NCBI RefSeq assembly: GCF_003710815.1
Contig: NZ_RHHP01000001.1
Location: forward strand, 434,001-498,000
DNA: 64,000 bases
Reading direction: 5' to 3'
DNA from: Brevibacillus centrosporus
Lineage (GTDB): Bacteria; Bacillota; Bacilli; Brevibacillales; Brevibacillaceae
Below are positions 26,709 through 34,241 of this stretch, piece after piece (position 1 is the first letter of the stretch; every line of letters begins with the position of its first letter). The notes below the pieces were generated by a model, which ran no database searches, was not told the origin of the DNA, and was given only the letters and a program-made list of their open reading frames with translations. The translations under genes and the position numbers were made by a program.

Positions 26709-27320
26709 TTAGGTTCCGGCATCCTCGATCCCCCGGAATATGACCTCTACTCCCTCTAAAATCATCGACTCCAGCGATTGTCCTTGTTCGTCGCGTGACC
26801 AAGCAATGTACGACTCCAGGTAGTACGACCAAAGCATCCGTGCAACAACACGGGTGGATACGTCCGGCCGCAGCTCACCGCCTCGTTTTCCTCGCTCCAG
26901 CGTCTGGTGAAAGAGCTCAATCATTGGCGATTCATCCTTGAGCATTTCCCCTGAGCACAGATATTCATTCAACGCGATGATCGCCAAAGCCCGATCCGTC
27001 TCAATAGATTGGCAGAGGACGGTCATCAAATACCGGACCTGGTCGCGGATCGCCAATTGTCCTACCTGCTCATCTACCGCTGCCAACTCGATTTTGTCTC
27101 TGCGCTGCTTGATCATTTCCTCGATCAGCTCGTACTTCTTGGGAAAATGTTTAAAAAAAGTCGCTTTAGCGACATCTGCTTTTGCAGCAATTTCTTCGAC
27201 AGTTGTCGCCTGGTACCCTTTTTCTCGAAACAGATGGATGGCTGAGTCGAAAATGCTCTTTCGCGTCGCCAGTCTCTTTCGCTCTTGTCTCCCCACTACT
27301 TCCACTGATCGATCACTCAC
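26709..27320 (-). CDS. TetR-family transcriptional regulator
   Basis: About 203 aa from the GTG at 27320, which follows GAGGTGG; a TTG at 27332 is an alternative. The N-terminal helix-turn-helix is clear (RKSIFDSAIHLFREKGYQAT, then IAAKADVAKATFFKHFPKK). The C-terminal ligand-binding helices run to EGVEVIFRGIEDAG. An inverted repeat lies upstream, so autoregulation is likely. The regulated target is not obvious because no transporter sits beside it; the nearest plus-strand gene is the YoxD-like reductase. Confidence 0.88.
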   Translation of the reverse strand: MSDRSVEVVGRQERKRLATRKSIFDSAIHLFREKGYQATTVEEIAAKADVAKATFFKHFPKKYELIEEMIKQRRDKIELAAVDEQVGQLAIRDQVRYLMTVLCQSIETDRALAIIALNEYLCSGEMLKDESPMIELFHQTLERGKRGGELRPDVSTRVVARMLWSYYLESYIAWSRDEQGQSLESMILEGVEVIFRGIEDAGT

Positions 27321-27342
27321 TTTCCACCTCAATCCAGTTCGA

Positions 27343-27388
27343 ACTGAAGTCTATTTTTGCCCTAAAGTCTCTCGATAGATTCTTCAGT
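27343..27388. promoter_or_regulatory. Inverted repeat upstream of the TetR gene
   Basis: ACTGAAGTCTAT (27343-27354) and ATAGATTCTTCAGT (27375-27388) are inverted copies with a 2-nt bulge. They are a candidate autoregulatory operator. Confidence 0.45.
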
Positions 27389-27477
27389 CTTTTAGTATAC
27401 GGGAAGTAATCCCGTTGCGCTACTAAAAAGGAAATATTCCGCCGATTCCAAGTGTCGTGCCCAGCGTGCTTTTCGCG

Positions 27478-27512
27478 CACAAAAAAGCCCTCCTCCTTGG
27501 AGAAGAGCTTGT
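27478..27512 (-). terminator. Terminator downstream of the livF fossil
   Basis: On the minus strand AGCTCTTCTCC-AAGG-AGGAGGGCT (with wobble pairs) is followed by TTTTTT. It is an orphan terminator that would have ended the lost ABC operon. Confidence 0.6.
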
Positions 27513-27525
27513 TCTGACGCCTTTT

Positions 27526-27654
27526 TTAATGACCCAAGTAAGCTTTTTTAATTCGGTCCTGAGACCGTAAATTTTCTGCTGTATCGTGGAAGCTGATCTC
27601 TACATTTTCCAGGACATACCCCCGGTCTGCTGACTTCAGAAACTTAATTGCCAT
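27526..27654 (-). pseudogene. C-terminal fossil of a LivF-type branched-chain amino acid ABC ATPase
   Basis: A 42-codon open frame reading SADRGYVLENVEISFHD, then TAENLRSQDRIKKAYLGH and a stop. LivF proteins end in the same order: ADRGYVLENG, a short strand, TA..LL, and KAYLGH/G. No ATP-binding motifs remain, stop codons lie directly upstream, and there is no ribosome-binding site. A terminator follows on the same strand. I interpret it as the remnant of a deleted high-affinity amino acid ABC operon. Confidence 0.7.
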
Positions 27655-27780
27655 TTATTTAGCTGCTATTCCGTAGCATTACCCTTCCCATTTGAATGGC
27701 GTTCTTTCCAACTGGTTACCTTATCTACGTAACGAACCAAAAGAAACCAGAAAACCCCCATCAGGAACGGAGGAACATCG

Positions 27781-28500
27781 ATGGATCTGAAAGGAAAAAA
27801 TGCACTGGTTACGGGTGCAGGCAAAGGAATTGGACGAGCCATTGCTCTCGGACTCGCAAAGGCAGGCGTTCGCGTGGGTCTCGTCTCCCGCTCTTCTGGT
27901 GATCTGGAGCAGCTTGCCTCGACGATCTCCTCTCAATACGATACGCGGGCCATTTACGCGACAGCGGACGTATCGAAGCGAAACGAAGCTGAGGCCGCGT
28001 ACAATCAGATCAAGCACGATCTGGGACCGCTGGATATTTTGATTAACAACGCTGGAATTGCAAGCTTCGGCACCGTGACGGAAATGCCGCCAGACGAGTG
28101 GGAGCGCATGATTCAGGTCAATCTGTTCGGGACCTACCACATGACCTACTACGCCCTGCCTGACATGATTAAGCAAAATCACGGCTCCATCATCAACATC
28201 GCTTCTACCGCAGGCGAACGCGGTTTTGCTACCGGCTCTGCTTATTGTGCATCCAAATTTGCGGTACTTGGCTTTACCGAGTCCGTCCTGCAAGAGGTTC
28301 GGAAGCACAACATTCGGGTGACCGCCCTGACTCCCAGTACCGTGAACACCGAGCTTGCTGTCAATGCCGGCTTGAAGATCGGCGAGGAGCATCGCATGCT
28401 GCAGCCAGAGGATGTGGCCGAGCTTGCACTCGCTGCGCTGCAATTGCCGGATCGTGTGTTTGTCAAAACCGCTGGCATCTGGACAACGAATCCACAATGA
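27781..28500 (+). CDS. Short-chain dehydrogenase / 3-ketoacyl-ACP reductase (YoxD-like)
   Basis: A 239-aa classical SDR. It has the Rossmann motif TGAGKGIG (residues 11-18), NNAG, the catalytic serine in ASTAGERG, the Y-x3-K pair in YCASK, and LTPSTVNTE. The whole reading, including the end VFVKTAGIWTTNP, matches B. subtilis YoxD. The enzyme is NAD(P)H-dependent; the 3-ketoacyl substrate is by family annotation only. GGAGGAAC precedes the ATG by six bases. It is monocistronic and ends at a GC-rich terminator. Confidence 0.9.
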   Translation: MDLKGKNALVTGAGKGIGRAIALGLAKAGVRVGLVSRSSGDLEQLASTISSQYDTRAIYATADVSKRNEAEAAYNQIKHDLGPLDILINNAGIASFGTVTEMPPDEWERMIQVNLFGTYHMTYYALPDMIKQNHGSIINIASTAGERGFATGSAYCASKFAVLGFTESVLQEVRKHNIRVTALTPSTVNTELAVNAGLKIGEEHRMLQPEDVAELALAALQLPDRVFVKTAGIWTTNPQ

Positions 28501-28508
28501 CTTTTTTG

Positions 28509-28552
28509 GCGCGCTCTCCGATTTTTCGGCAGCGCGTCGTCTTGTTTTTTTT
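28509..28552 (+). terminator. Terminator of the YoxD-like gene
   Basis: GCGCGCT..CCGA / TCGG.AGCGCG stem followed by TCGTCTTGTTTTTTTT. Confidence 0.75.
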
Positions 28553-28578
28553 ACGTACACTTTCCAAAGCTGTATCGA

Positions 28579-28622
28579 TTGACGGAATACAAGGGTTTCT
28601 TTAAGATAGTCCATATGTTGAC
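28579..28622 (+). promoter_or_regulatory. Promoter and candidate MarR operator of the marR-MFS-lgt operon
   Basis: TTGACG (28579-28584), 17 bases, TAAGAT (28602-28607). An imperfect palindrome GTCCATATGTTGAC (28609-28622) covers the expected transcription start, where an autorepressing MarR protein would bind. Confidence 0.5.
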
Positions 28623-28647
28623 CATTTGAAAAGGAGACGGCTTTTAC

Positions 28648-29091
28648 GTGGATGGAAAAGTAAGCATCATTCTGCATGTCCTGCGTCTGGCTGCCCAAAT
28701 TAACCGTATGGGACTAAGACTCGTTGAAGGAACCGGGCTTTCGAGCGTGCAGCAATGGCAGCTGCTGGGCATCATCGCTCGAAATGAAGGCATCACCTTG
28801 GGCAAGCTAAGCCATGAGATCCTGGTCACCAAACAAAACATGACGGGTCTTATTGAGCGTATGCAAAATGGCGGTTGGGTCTCGACCTGGAGTGACCCTT
28901 CTGATAAGCGGATTACCCGCGTGAAGATCACCGAGAAAGGCAGAGAAGTATTCGCCATGATGCAGCCCCGTGCGGATGCAAGCAATACCGAGACGTTTCA
29001 GGACTTTCACGAAGAGGAGCTGGAGATGATGAACGAGTTGCTCGAGCGGCTTTCCCGATCTCTTCGTCTTCAGCTAGAAGGAAAGGAGTAA
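28648..29091 (+). CDS. MarR-family transcriptional regulator
   Basis: A 147-aa winged-helix repressor starting at a GTG eleven bases after AAGGAGA. The DNA-binding region spans about residues 45-100 (ITLGKLSHEILVTKQNMTGL, then the wing with DPSDKRITRVKITEKGREV). It is the first gene of a three-gene unit; seven bases separate its stop from the MFS start. MarR proteins usually repress an adjacent drug exporter and are released by aromatic ligands, which suits this arrangement. Confidence 0.9.
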   Translation: MDGKVSIILHVLRLAAQINRMGLRLVEGTGLSSVQQWQLLGIIARNEGITLGKLSHEILVTKQNMTGLIERMQNGGWVSTWSDPSDKRITRVKITEKGREVFAMMQPRADASNTETFQDFHEEELEMMNELLERLSRSLRLQLEGKE

Positions 29092-29097
29092 CAAAGC

Positions 29098-30501
29098 ATG
29101 ACTGCCTATCAGCGCAAAATTACGATTGCCCTCATGATCGCTACGTTTCTCTCGGCGATTGAGGTGACCATCGTCAGTACGGCCATGCCCACGATCGTCA
29201 ACAAATTGGGTGGGCTGGAGCTCATCAGCTGGGTATACGCTGTCTACCTGCTGACCTCTGCCGTTACCACTCCCATATTCGGAAAAATCGCCGACTTGTT
29301 CGGAAGGAAAAAGGTTTTCCTGTTCGGATGCTCCCTCTTTTTGATCGGGTCGATGCTTTGCGGTCTCTCCCAGAGCATGGAGCAGCTCATCCTGTTCCGC
29401 GCGATTCAAGGAATTGGGGCTGGCGCCGTCGTTCCTATCACCTTTACGATCATCGGCGATATTTTTACATTCGAGGAACGTGCGCGGGTCCAAGGACTTT
29501 TTGCCTCCATTTGGGGAGTTGCAGGAATCTTCGGTCCGCTCGTCGGTGGATTCTTTGTTGACTATGTCAGCTGGCACTGGATCTTTTACATCAATATCCC
29601 TTTTGGTCTTCTCTCAATTTGGCTGATCTCGAAAAACCTGCATGAGAAGCTGGAAAAACGCGCCCGCAAAATCGATTACGGCGGCGCCATTACGTTTACG
29701 ATTGGTACGACGGCCTTGCTCTATGCCCTGTTGACCGGCGGCAACGAATACGATTGGAATTCGGCCACGATGTACCTTCTTTTGATCGTGACGGTTGTGT
29801 TTCTGGTTTCATTTTTTGCCATTCAAAAGCGCCATCCCGAGCCGATGATTCCGATCAAGCTCTTTCATATTCGGGAAGTGTCCGTGCCCAATCTGATCTC
29901 GTTTCTCGCCAGCGCAATCCTCATCGGTGTCACGGCCTACTTGCCTTTGTGGATCCAAGGTGTTCTGAAAGAAGGCGCCATCTTTTCCGGAATGATCCTG
30001 ATGCCTATGTCGATTGGCTGGCCGATTGGGGCTACGGTTGGCAGTCGTTTACTCGTACGATACGGTGCCAAGCCTATTTCGCTTCTCGGCATCTTCCTGC
30101 TTGTCATCGGAACCTTCTGCTTGACGCTGATTACGATGGCAACTCCTCCGTGGATGATTCTCGGAATGGTCTTCATCCTCGGGCTTGGTTTTGGTTTCTC
30201 CATCACTATTTTCACCATTGTTGTCCAATCTGCTGTCGACTGGAGCCTGCGCGGAGTGGCTACCTCGTCCAACACGTTTTTGCGGACGTTGGGACAAACC
30301 TTGGGCGTAGCCGTGCTGGGAACGTTTTTAAACCATCAGATCGGAAGCCATGCGGACAGCAACGCCCAAGTTCCTCCCGAGGTTCTCGCTGCGGCTATCC
30401 ACCAGAACTTTAATATCGTTGCCGTCCTGGCAGTCATCTGCCTCGCTATTACTTTCTGGCTTCCCAAAAAGAAACCGCAGCCTGAACCTGCCGAGTCGTA
30501 G
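29098..30501 (+). CDS. EmrB/QacA-type (DHA2) MFS multidrug exporter
   Basis: A 467-aa protein with about 14 transmembrane helices, the DHA2 layout. Motifs: VTIVSTAMPTIVNKLGG in TM1, GKIADLFGRKKVFLFG (motif A) and RAIQGIGAGAVVP (motif B region), plus GVAGIFGPLVGGFFVDYVSW (motif C, antiporter). It is a proton-coupled drug efflux pump by family. GAAAGGAG lies before the ATG, inside the marR gene's end. The lgt-like gene follows 29 bp later. Confidence 0.92.
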   Translation: MTAYQRKITIALMIATFLSAIEVTIVSTAMPTIVNKLGGLELISWVYAVYLLTSAVTTPIFGKIADLFGRKKVFLFGCSLFLIGSMLCGLSQSMEQLILFRAIQGIGAGAVVPITFTIIGDIFTFEERARVQGLFASIWGVAGIFGPLVGGFFVDYVSWHWIFYINIPFGLLSIWLISKNLHEKLEKRARKIDYGGAITFTIGTTALLYALLTGGNEYDWNSATMYLLLIVTVVFLVSFFAIQKRHPEPMIPIKLFHIREVSVPNLISFLASAILIGVTAYLPLWIQGVLKEGAIFSGMILMPMSIGWPIGATVGSRLLVRYGAKPISLLGIFLLVIGTFCLTLITMATPPWMILGMVFILGLGFGFSITIFTIVVQSAVDWSLRGVATSSNTFLRTLGQTLGVAVLGTFLNHQIGSHADSNAQVPPEVLAAAIHQNFNIVAVLAVICLAITFWLPKKKPQPEPAES

Positions 30502-30530
30502 TAACTTGCTAGAGAAAGAGGGAATTTGAA

Positions 30531-31322
30531 TTGCATCAATACCTTGCACACATTGGGTCGTTCCCCATTCGATCCTATAGCTTGATTTTTGTCCTGGCGA
30601 TTGCCTTGGGTGTAGGAGTGACCCTCACTTTGGCAAAGCTCCAAAAGAAAGAGGAGCTTGGCAATCATCTCATGAATCTGCTCGTCCCTATGATGGTTGG
30701 CGCGATTATTGGCTCGCGGTTTTGGGCTGTCTTTTTCTTCGACTGGGAATTCTACTCGAAGCATCCCGAAGAAATCATTGCCATCTGGCATGGCGGCCTA
30801 TCGATCCAAGGCGGCATCGTCGGTGCGATCCTGGTCGGCATCTGGTACGTCCGCAAGCATAAGCTGTCCTTTTGGGAGCTGGCGGATTTATGCACGCCAG
30901 GGCTGATCCTGGGCCAAAGCATCGGTCGAGATGCCAACCTGATGAACGGTGATGCCTTCGGCGATCCTACGGGCGGCAATTTTGGCATTCTCTATCCAGA
31001 AGGGACAAATGCCCGCGCGACCTTTGGAGATCAACCTTTATGGCCCGCGGAAGTTTGGGAAGGCCAGATGGACATCATCATTTTTGCCCTGCTGCTGATC
31101 CTCATGCGCAAGCAGCTCAAGCGCGGCTATCTTTTTCTCGCCTACAACATTTTGTACAACCTCGGGCGCTTTCTTCTAGAGCTCTTGCGCGGTGACTCTC
31201 CTCGTTACCTGTTTCATTGGACAGCCGCTCAGTGGACGTCTGTTACTGTGATTCTTCTTTCCTTGGCGGCTGGAGTCTACTTGCATTTTCGTTCGCCGCA
31301 GTTGAAAGATAGTGCTTCTTAA
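30531..31322 (+). CDS. lgt: Prolipoprotein diacylglyceryl transferase (Lgt paralogue)
   Basis: A 263-aa polytopic membrane protein starting at a TTG eight bases after GAGGGA. Lgt landmarks: HGGLSIQGGIVG near residue 87, GQSIGRDANLMNGDAFG in place of the canonical GRxGNFxNGE, and GRFLLELLRGD near the end. The arginines and the NG pair are kept, but the Gly after GR-x is Ala and the Glu is Asp. It would transfer diacylglycerol from phosphatidylglycerol to the lipobox cysteine. The canonical lgt of Firmicutes usually sits beside hprK, so this is probably a second, divergent copy, co-transcribed with an exporter. Confidence 0.87.
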   Translation: MHQYLAHIGSFPIRSYSLIFVLAIALGVGVTLTLAKLQKKEELGNHLMNLLVPMMVGAIIGSRFWAVFFFDWEFYSKHPEEIIAIWHGGLSIQGGIVGAILVGIWYVRKHKLSFWELADLCTPGLILGQSIGRDANLMNGDAFGDPTGGNFGILYPEGTNARATFGDQPLWPAEVWEGQMDIIIFALLLILMRKQLKRGYLFLAYNILYNLGRFLLELLRGDSPRYLFHWTAAQWTSVTVILLSLAAGVYLHFRSPQLKDSAS

Positions 31323-31328
31323 CTAGAA

Positions 31329-31371
31329 GAAAAGCCGGCTAGCCTCGTATGAATCAGGCTACCGGCTTTTG
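31329..31371. terminator. Bidirectional terminator between lgt and truncated tetR
   Basis: AAAAGCCGGCTAGCCT / AGGCTACCGGCTTTT, one mismatch, with A/T runs on both sides. The TetR stop codon lies within it. Confidence 0.85.
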
Positions 31372-31754
31372 ATTTTCTCCCCGTTGCGCATCGCTTCCTG
31401 GATGGCTTCCTCCTGAATGGTTTGTGCCTGCATCTGAAGCAGCGTCTCATTTTTGTGCTGCTCTAAAATTTTCTCGTAGGTCCGGATCAAATCGGATTCC
31501 AGCTGCTCGGATGAGGAGGCGGCCACAACTTGGCGGAAGGCTTCCGTGATTCTCGTCCACGATACTTCCAGTGCGCTCAGCAGCAGAGCCTCCTTGGTTT
31601 TAAAGAAACGAAAAACATACGGCTGAGAAATGCTGGCGCGCTCTGCGACGTGAGCGGTTGTTGCCCGGTAATACCCGTTTTCTGCAAACACTTCGATCGC
31701 TGCCGAAATGATCTCCGTTCTGCGGTTGACTGAGGTCGCCTCTTTTTTGGGCAT
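31359..31754 (-). CDS. C-terminally truncated TetR-family regulator
   Basis: 131 aa from the ATG at 31754, which is eight bases after AAGGAG. The DNA-binding domain is intact (RRTEIISAAIEVFAENGYYRA, SISQPYVFRFFKTKEALL). The ligand-binding domain stops at MRNGEKIKSR inside the terminator hairpin. TetR relatives of this kind are about 190-200 aa, so roughly the last third (dimerisation helices) is missing. It probably lost its end when sequence up to the neighbouring terminator was deleted. Activity is doubtful. Confidence 0.75.
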   Translation of the reverse strand: MPKKEATSVNRRTEIISAAIEVFAENGYYRATTAHVAERASISQPYVFRFFKTKEALLLSALEVSWTRITEAFRQVVAASSSEQLESDLIRTYEKILEQHKNETLLQMQAQTIQEEAIQEAMRNGEKIKSR

Positions 31755-31913
31755 GACGCTCACTCCTTTTCTGTGTGAGTATTGAGTGATTCATCAATTT
31801 CTTTTGAGTGTAACGTATGTTCCTCCGTATTGTAAATGTGAAACAGACAAACCCCGTCTCCATTGCTGCTAAGAATAACGCGACAATTATCGACAGTGAG
31901 GGCACTATTCCCT

Positions 31914-31947
31914 AAAAAAGAAGCAACACGCTTGGACGCATTGCTTC
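31914..31947 (-). terminator. Terminator of the cotJ operon
   Basis: On the minus strand GAAGCAA / TTGCTTC stem then TTTTTTAGG, 19 bp after the CotJA-like stop codon. Confidence 0.8.
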
Positions 31948-31965
31948 TCTCTGCTCTGTGTTTGT

Positions 31966-32304
31966 TCACTCTGTGCCCCCTTTAGGAGAGCTTTCCTCTG
32001 CCGCACTCGTTTCGAGATCTTCTGTTTCACTGTCTTCCTTTTCGCTGCTTTCTTGCCCATTCTTCTCTGATGCATGAAGCCACATGAACAGCGTTCCCGT
32101 CTGCAGCGCTTCGGATGGCCTGAACTGATTGATATAGGGGTCGGGTGGGAAGGGATGGATCGGGGCAATCGGATGCAGATCTGCTGTGCTTTGGTTGGTT
32201 GGGCGCCGCCCTCGTACTTTTGAGTTCTTTTGAAGCGGTTGCGGAGGATAGACCCACGGATAGCCGTACCGTGGGTCATAGTAGGCATGCGGCCATCGGT
32301 TCAC
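31966..32304 (-). CDS. cotJA: CotJA-like spore coat protein with an acidic tail
   Basis: A 112-aa protein starting at a GTG that overlaps the cotJC stop (GTGA). The middle (PFPPDPYINQFRPSEALQTGTLFMWLH) has the CotJA signature of Pro/Tyr-rich start and EAL-x-GTLF. Residues 80-112 are an extra Glu/Ser-rich tail. The N-terminus is aromatic and Pro-rich (YYDPRYGYPWVYPPQP). It would be an inner-coat component assembled with CotJC. Family assignment is by motif. Confidence 0.75.
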   Translation of the reverse strand: MNRWPHAYYDPRYGYPWVYPPQPLQKNSKVRGRRPTNQSTADLHPIAPIHPFPPDPYINQFRPSEALQTGTLFMWLHASEKNGQESSEKEDSETEDLETSAAEESSPKGGTE

Positions 32305-32903
32305 AAGTCGTCATCCTCTTTCTGTGCTTTGCTCGCACGATTTTCTTCCTCTAGCATAAAAAGCGCCTCACGGAATCGTTGGGAATGCACAATTTCTCTT
32401 CCGCGCAAATATTTCAACACCTGGCTCACGTCTGGATCGTCGGTGAGATTGATCAGCCACTGATAGGTCGCCCGCGCCTTCTCCTCGGCTGCGATATTAT
32501 CCGCAAGGTCCGCGATCGGGTCTCCTTTGGTCTGGATATAAGCGGCTGTCCATGGCACACCGTTCGCATCCGCATAGAAAAGGGCCTTGTCGTGATCGGC
32601 GTAGTGGGCGCCCAAGCCTGCTTCTCTCATCTGCATCGGAGTCGCGTCCTTCACCAGCTTGTAGACTAGGGTTGCGATCACTTCCATATGCCCGAGCTCT
32701 TCCGTTCCAATATCGGTCAACAACGCCTTGATGCGCTTATTCGGCATCGTATAGCGCTGGTTCAAATAACGCAATGCGGAAGACAGCTCTCCGTCAGGCC
32801 CGCCGTACTGTGTCAAGAGGAATTTGGCCATCTGCAGATCCGGCTTGCTTACTCGTACTGGAATTTCCAATGTCTTTTCATAGATCCACATACCACTGGT
32901 CAC
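32301..32903 (-). CDS. cotJC: CotJC, manganese-catalase-like spore coat protein
   Basis: A 200-aa ferritin-like four-helix protein. Metal ligands are visible in GTEELGHMEV (E-x2-H) and AAEEKARATY (E) plus REIVHSQRF (E-x2-H), the two helix pairs expected of a dimanganese catalase core. It matches the CotJC/YjqC family. It may remove peroxide or simply be structural in the spore coat. Six bases separate it from cotJB upstream. Confidence 0.93.
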   Translation of the reverse strand: MTSGMWIYEKTLEIPVRVSKPDLQMAKFLLTQYGGPDGELSSALRYLNQRYTMPNKRIKALLTDIGTEELGHMEVIATLVYKLVKDATPMQMREAGLGAHYADHDKALFYADANGVPWTAAYIQTKGDPIADLADNIAAEEKARATYQWLINLTDDPDVSQVLKYLRGREIVHSQRFREALFMLEEENRASKAQKEDDDL

Positions 32904-32909
32904 CTTTCC

Positions 32910-33161
32910 TCAATACTCAATTTCCCAAGGCCACGGAGTCTTGTGCCACGTCCAGCGATCCGGCGTCGAGGAATGACCGTACTGCATCACCGGCCCTCGC
33001 TCCTTTTCATACGCTTGCTTTTGCTGCACAAGCTGCACGGTCAGTTCTTTGTACTGCTTGACGGCACGCTGATCATCCGGGTTCATATCCAAATACAGCT
33101 GCAGCTCCACAAGCGCAAACTGGATTTCCTGCAATTTTCTCAGCGTACTGCCGTATTCCAT
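32910..33161 (-). CDS. cotJB: CotJB spore coat protein
   Basis: An 83-aa soluble protein, the usual CotJB size, with the family pattern LRKLQEIQFALVELQLYLDMNP, then YKELTVQLVQQKQAYEKERGPV and a Trp-rich end (WTWHKTPWPWEIEY). It is the first gene of the cotJ operon. GGAGGAGA lies upstream. A sporulation-sigma-like promoter is seen about 40-60 bp before it. Confidence 0.92.
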   Translation of the reverse strand: MEYGSTLRKLQEIQFALVELQLYLDMNPDDQRAVKQYKELTVQLVQQKQAYEKERGPVMQYGHSSTPDRWTWHKTPWPWEIEY

Positions 33162-33198
33162 AGCAGGCTCTCCTCCTGTCGCTCTTCCCTCTTGTTAC

Positions 33199-33226
33199 CA
33201 CCGTATGCACGTAGGCAGATGACGGT
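33199..33226 (-). promoter_or_regulatory. Sporulation-sigma-like promoter of the cotJ operon
   Basis: On the minus strand AC, 17 bases, CATACGGTG. This fits the mother-cell sigma-E/sigma-K pattern (-10 CATA). It lies about 38 bp before cotJB. Confidence 0.4.
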
Positions 33227-33292
33227 CCCTTCCCGTGAACGGGTGACTTTGACTTCCTATTAGATCTACCAAGCCTTTTGGCCACTCCTTAA

Positions 33293-33334
33293 CAAAAAAA
33301 CCTTTCCGTTCGGGATCGTTCCCGACAGGAAAGG
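33293..33334 (-). terminator. Terminator of the 33357-33641 gene
   Basis: On the minus strand CCTTTCCTGTCGGGA ... TCCCGAACGGAAAGG then TTTTTTTG; a long stem with small interruptions. Confidence 0.8.
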
Positions 33335-33356
33335 CTGCTCTGCTTCTCTTTTTTTG

Positions 33357-33641
33357 TTATTGCTGGGTCGCTGCTTTTTCTCTGCTCTTGGTAACAATGT
33401 GGTGACCAAGCGGCAAACCCCGTTGTTCCAGCTCAGCGGCGGTCACAATATGGAGCGTCTCACTTTTACAAGGCATTGGCATCAAACCGCCTAATGGACT
33501 CATCACTCTTCCGATCGTATCTGTCTCGATGAGCACGTACAGGCCTTTTTCCTCCAGCTGTTGAATAAATTCACCCCAACGCTTGGAAGTAATCTGATCC
33601 GCATGCTTGGTGAACATGACACCCATTTCCTGTGCTAACAT
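33357..33641 (-). CDS. Conserved-looking hypothetical protein, 94 aa
   Basis: Soluble, 94 residues, beginning MLAQEMGVMFTKHADQITSK and containing GLYVLIETDTIGRVMSPLGG. There is a good AAAGGGG site eight bases before the ATG and a terminator after it, so it is expressed alone. No signal peptide, membrane segment or recognisable motif. I do not recognise the family. The gene is flanked by the cotJ operon and the SOS polymerase cassette; no functional link is evident. Confidence 0.75.
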   Translation of the reverse strand: MLAQEMGVMFTKHADQITSKRWGEFIQQLEEKGLYVLIETDTIGRVMSPLGGLMPMPCKSETLHIVTAAELEQRGLPLGHHIVTKSREKAATQQ

Positions 33642-33890
33642 TTCCAGTCCCCTTTGTTCGATCCCTCAGATATCTGATTTACAAGATATCCTTACAATAC
33701 AGGGAAACCTCCTGTTCTGGCAAAATCCAAAGTGGCCAAAAAATCGCGAAAAACGGTTGTTTTCGACCGCTTTTCGTTTCAGGAATCGCGCCTCGCCACT
33801 GCGCACGCCATTAGATCATTCAGACTCGTTTTTTTGCCGCTTGCGTTTTTGCAAATGGCCTAAGTTTGTCAATTTCTTGAATGATTCTGT

Positions 33891-34241
33891 TCAAAAACTG
33901 GCAGCCAGCTCTACCTGGAGCAGCCGGGCAAACGGAATCCAGTGAATGTCGCTTTCTGCCCGCAGCTTGATGCGCCGTTTTTCCTGATCAATGTGTGCGA
34001 CGTGAGCCGACAACCGGCGAGGCTGCTGCCCGTCATAGTAGGTCACCGTAAGCGGACTTCCCATCTGAAAAGCCTGCCATACCAGCTCGCTCAGCTCCCC
34101 CAGCTGTTCCTGATCGAGCTGTGGCGGCACGTAGCGGCGCTCCTCTTCCTTGATTCGCGCATACCACTCCCGATGCTCAGGCAGCACGAACCGGCTGGAT
34201 GCAAACAGATTCTCTTTTTTGGATACACGTGTCTCCCTCAT
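33891..34241 (-). CDS. YolD-like family protein
   Basis: A 116-aa protein from the ATG at 34241, which overlaps the preceding gene by 4 bp (ATGA). The family pattern is RFVLPEHREWYARIKEEERRY, LSELVWQAFQMGSPLTVTYYDG, then HVAHIDQEKRRIKL and WIPFARLLQVEL. YolD-like proteins are regularly encoded with UvrX/YqjW-type Y-family polymerases in Firmicutes and are thought to assist translesion synthesis. This is the last gene of the cassette. Confidence 0.88.
   Translation of the reverse strand: MRETRVSKKENLFASSRFVLPEHREWYARIKEEERRYVPPQLDQEQLGELSELVWQAFQMGSPLTVTYYDGQQPRRLSAHVAHIDQEKRRIKLRAESDIHWIPFARLLQVELAASF

Noticed and set aside
31760..31969. 69-aa minus-strand frame upstream of the truncated tetR
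   Set aside because: It reads through the cotJ operon terminator hairpin and has no ribosome-binding site.
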